Shown: positions 61,151-64,000 of the stretch, piece by piece
How positions within the stretch are numbered: the first letter of the stretch is position 1
Layout of the letters: the number at the start of each line of letters is the position of its first letter
From: Serripes groenlandicus
Taxonomy: Eukaryota; Mollusca; Bivalvia; Cardiida; Cardiidae
NCBI GenBank assembly: GCA_031761405.1
Contig: JASEVX010000010.1
Location: 26,311,545-26,375,544 of the forward strand
Direction: 5' to 3'
DNA: 64,000 bases
Program-made: the position numbers and the translations under genes
The notes under the pieces: model-generated
Databases searched by the model: none
What the model was told of the DNA's origin: nothing
The model's input: the letters and a program-made list of their open reading frames with translations, nothing else

Positions 61151-62276
61151 ATGACAAAAAAAAAACTGTACATGTCTACATGAGACATGTCTAGCGATTT
61201 GGTATCTTATTGACGCTCTGTAACGGGATCGTTTTCTAGTTTTTGGCAAAAGATGATTCTTGGATACATTACACGAATACTGACTACTCAATTATGAGAC
61301 TGTGGGGATGCACCTGCTCGCACGAGTCTTCACTGTACGCAGGTACATCATACAGCTATTAATGTAATTCGCTGTTAATATTCGAAATAATTGGAAGGTC
61401 GGTGTTCACGCGAAGTGGCGAAAGTATCATGTCTAAAGTTTCTCAATGCCATTTGCCCACATTAAAGACAAAACATGAATGCCAACAGTATTTTCTTCTC
61501 ATGTTCATTCATGCAGTTCATGTAGATTTAAACCAGATAAGTGTTTAAGACTTATAAGCGTGAATGCTTTTGTAAGTCCTTTAACTGTTTGTTTCCTCAT
61601 ATTGGAATTATGCGATTTGATTTATCACATATTGTTTTCAGTCTTTTAATTCAAGACTGATTTTGTTATTATTACTTTTACTTTTTGTTTTGATTACACT
61701 CATATATGGAATCTTATTTTAAAATAAGTTAAATTATACATGCTCGACATTTTCCCATTCCACTTACTTTGGTATTACAATGTATTGCGCTGTAATCTTT
61801 GCTGTTCCCCGATCGTGGGATTTAATATTAAATCTGTAGATTAAAGATTACGTAAGATTGTTTACCCAATATTTCAATGGCCTGCCATTATGAAAATATT
61901 ATTATTATTATTATTGGAAATGGTGGTATTACTTAAAATCAGATAACGTAGTCATTTATTTTTAGCGTAGTGGTATAATGCGCTCAGGATATAAGATACC
62001 TACTTAAACAGGTGTTTAATTTTTTATTTCACTTTTGTCAAATGGTGAAACAATAAGCGTGGAAACTTGAATATTATTATTGGAACCAGGGATGTGGACT
62101 ATTTAGTTCTACATCCCTGTTGGAATATATATTTTTTGTTACCTATATAATCGTTATTTCCTCCAATATATGAAGATCATACAAAGATGAGCACTATGAT
62201 AAACAAACAAAAAGGAACAAAAAGGAAAGGTTATACAAAAACATATTTAAAACAAGATGTGTTTGTGAAACACTGA
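61151..62276. other. Unassigned unique-looking stretch
   Basis: About 1.1 kb with no member of the window's repeat families. CAGGGATGT and ACATCCCTG at 62087-62121 form a short hairpin. It includes (ATT)n near 61903. No exon identified. Confidence 0.4.
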
Positions 62277-62656
62277 TGCCCCCGAATGGCAACATTTAGG
62301 TCAAAGGTCAAGGTCGCAAGGTCAAAAATGTTGGTACTGACAGAAAGGTCATGTCACAAGGAATACACATGTGAAATATGGTAGCCTCACCTGTTATGGT
62401 TCAAAAGTAGTGGTCAAGGTTAAAGTGTTTTTTTGAGAATGGCAACATCTAGGTCAAAGGTCAAGGTCGCAAGGTGAACATTTTTGGTACTGACAGAAAG
62501 GTCATGTCACCAGGTATACACATGTGAAATATGGTAGCCGTACCTGTTATGGTTCAAAAGTAATGGTCAAGGTTAAAGTTTTTTTCGTGCAGACAGACAG
62601 ACGTGCAGACAGGCCAAAAACTAGATGCCCACCGAATCGGTGATTCCGGGGGCATA
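62277..62656. mobile_element. Two-unit element with TGCCCCCGAA / TTCCGGGGGCA ends
   Basis: Starts TGCCCCCGAATGGC and ends GATTCCGGGGGCATA. Two ~153-bp direct units (AACATTTAGGTCAAAGGTCA and GAAATATGGTAGCC), then CAGACAGACAGACGTGCAGAC and a CACCGAATCGGTG hairpin. Same plan as 22271-22998. Confidence 0.65.
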
Positions 62657-62984
62657 AAAATAATTATATTACTATCTGGTCACAGACGTATTATATTATA
62701 ATCAGTAGAGCTGAAATACTGATTCATCTCTTCCGCTTGTAATGAGCAACTTCTCATTCTGAATTAACTTCTATAGTCAACAGTTACCTCTATGTCATGC
62801 AGGTACAGGATTAATTGACCATAGATGAGTTTGCGAATCTTGTACTTACTTTCTTAAGGATTATCGAAATCAAACATATATATCGGGGGACAGTGACCTT
62901 GTTGTCAGTAGTAATTGACAATTTCAATCTCATGCACGTCTTGTCAGCAATTTTGTTTGATCGTTTATTTTAATGGTGTTTTAA
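62657..62984. other. No recognised feature
   Basis: No gene or repeat assigned. Confidence 0.4.
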
Positions 62985-63210
62985 ACAGTGTGGGAACACG
63001 TAGACGCATTTTGACGCAATAGCAGCAGACTTTTTGAAAACATTGTGGCCAAAGGAGAAATTGCTCATGATGAGCAATTTCTCCATTGGCCACACTGTTT
63101 TCAACTTAATGTAACCAATCAAGCTATCTTTTATTGAGATTTTTCAAATTTGTGTCACTAAGTTTTCAAAGTCGTCTGCTGCAGATTTGTTGTATGTGGG
63201 AAAGGGTTAA
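62985..63210 (+). mobile_element. TTAA-MITE, diverged; hairpin with paired change
   Basis: GTGTGGGAACACGTAGACGC to ATGTGGGAAAGGGTTAA. The hairpin arms read GTGGCCAAAGGAG and CTCCATTGGCCAC: A to C on one arm is matched by T to G on the other. Confidence 0.88.
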
Positions 63211-63730
63211 ACCGCGTTCATTGTTGAATAGTTCATCATGGATTCAACAAAACTGCATTTAAAAGGTTAAGATCGCCCCCATAAATATCATTTTAATGTT
63301 GTTGGAACATCAGTGAAAAACCTAAGGCGTGAGTACTCCAATATAAGTTTAAGAAATGCGCCCGACTCCCCCCACCCCACGAAAAAAGTCACGTGAAATA
63401 TACAGTGGCGGATTAACTTAACCGGGGTGGGGGGCGTAGGCCCCGTGCGTTGAAAAATTCAACCTCCCCCCCAGGCCGTCAGCACTGCAGTGCTTATATT
63501 TTCAAAATGCAGTCAGTCTAATCAGGGGGTTCTCTTTCGTATACATTCCATATCTCGACGTATCATTGGTTACGTGCCAAGTACCACCACCGGGGTACCT
63601 TATACTGACACAAGTGCATCAGCAATACTATGCTATGTCTGCAACCTTTTGCGCCAAGACGCAAACCACTCCTGTCGTTCTTCGTGTGTATGGGAGGTAA
63701 CCTATTGACCAACGCTATTTAGTTAAATAG
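63211..63730. other. No recognised feature
   Basis: Includes GGGGTGGGGGGCGTAGGCCC-type text near 63424 that may be the remains of an element; no clear boundaries. Confidence 0.35.
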
Positions 63731-63960
63731 TTAACACTTTCCCTCATACGACAATTCTGCAGCAGACGACTTTGAACATATTTTTTCAAAACATAGAAAA
63801 TCTCCATAATTGAATGGATAACCCTTGATAAAAAGTGGAAAACATTGTGGCAAAAGGAGAAATTGCACGTTTTGTGCAATTTCTTCTTTTGTCACTATGT
63901 TTTCAAAAAGCCGTCTGCTGCAGAGACGTCAGAAAGCCTCTATATGAGGGAAAGGGTTAA
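63731..63960 (-). mobile_element. TTAA-MITE, full length
   Basis: TTAACACTTTCCCTCATACG to GAGGGAAAGGGTTAA; stem GCACGTTTTGTGC. Confidence 0.93.
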
Positions 63961-64000
63961 GCCGACTCCCAGTCGGTAGCGACGCGGGCTGTCAATCCAG
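63961..64000 (+). repeat. SINE family B head, cut by the window edge
   Basis: GACTCCCAGTCGGTAGCGAC and GCGGGCTGTCAATCCAG match the head of the copy at 41655. Confidence 0.8.

Overview
The window looks like intergenic or intronic DNA from a eukaryote, most likely a bivalve mollusc. The reasons are its AT-rich, repeat-saturated sequence, the absence of long host open frames, several families of tRNA-headed SINEs with GATTGATT tails, GGACAGACGGAC-type mobile elements, and a DIRS retrotransposon. The species is not determined. No prokaryotic operon, CRISPR array, rRNA gene or convincing functional tRNA gene is visible. Only one stretch looks like host coding DNA: a probable internal exon on the minus strand at 46653-47227, with good splice signals, encoding two ~80-residue repeats.

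The dominant component is a short palindromic element of ~230 bp. It starts TTAACCCTTTCCC, ends GGGAAAGGGTTAA and is flanked by TTAA, as expected for a non-autonomous piggyBac-type MITE. I count about 70 full, diverged or broken copies in both orientations, roughly one per kilobase. In the entries, '+' is the orientation whose left end reads ATAGACGC and '-' the orientation whose left end reads ACGACAATTCTGC or ACAACAAATCTGC. The centre of the element is a ~60-nt hairpin. Half-copies have become a 166-bp tandem array at 10963-12023. Other non-autonomous families are a hAT-like hairpin element with 8-bp target duplications (31.7, 41.2 and 41.5 kb), a TA-flanked element with TCGAGGGCTTGGCG ends (52, 58.6 and 59.2 kb), a ~260-bp GAGCC...GGCTC element (51.4, 56.4 and 59.6 kb), and elements built of ~155-160 bp internal repeats, a GAC-rich tract and a terminal hairpin, which resemble non-autonomous Helitron/Helentron elements.

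The largest single unit is a 6.6-kb DIRS-like tyrosine-recombinase retrotransposon at 13236-19849 on the minus strand. It has 150-bp inverted terminal repeats that appear identical, an internal complementary region that joins the two ends, an intact gag-like frame with an N-terminal Cys-rich motif, a 1.15-kb internal duplication of gag, a broken reverse transcriptase and only fragments of the recombinase. It therefore looks like a recent insertion of a copy that could not have supplied all its own proteins.

The right part of the window holds satellites and minisatellites: a 34-bp array in the loop of a 1.2-kb inverted repeat (33.1-34.4 kb), a ~105-bp satellite with a three-unit higher-order pattern (53.2-55.1 kb), a palindromic ATATCTCGAAC tract (55.1-55.8 kb), a CT/CTGT microsatellite with a G run (57.1-57.6 kb) and a 32-bp array (60.2-61.2 kb). 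Stretches where I see no recognisable feature are entered as such.
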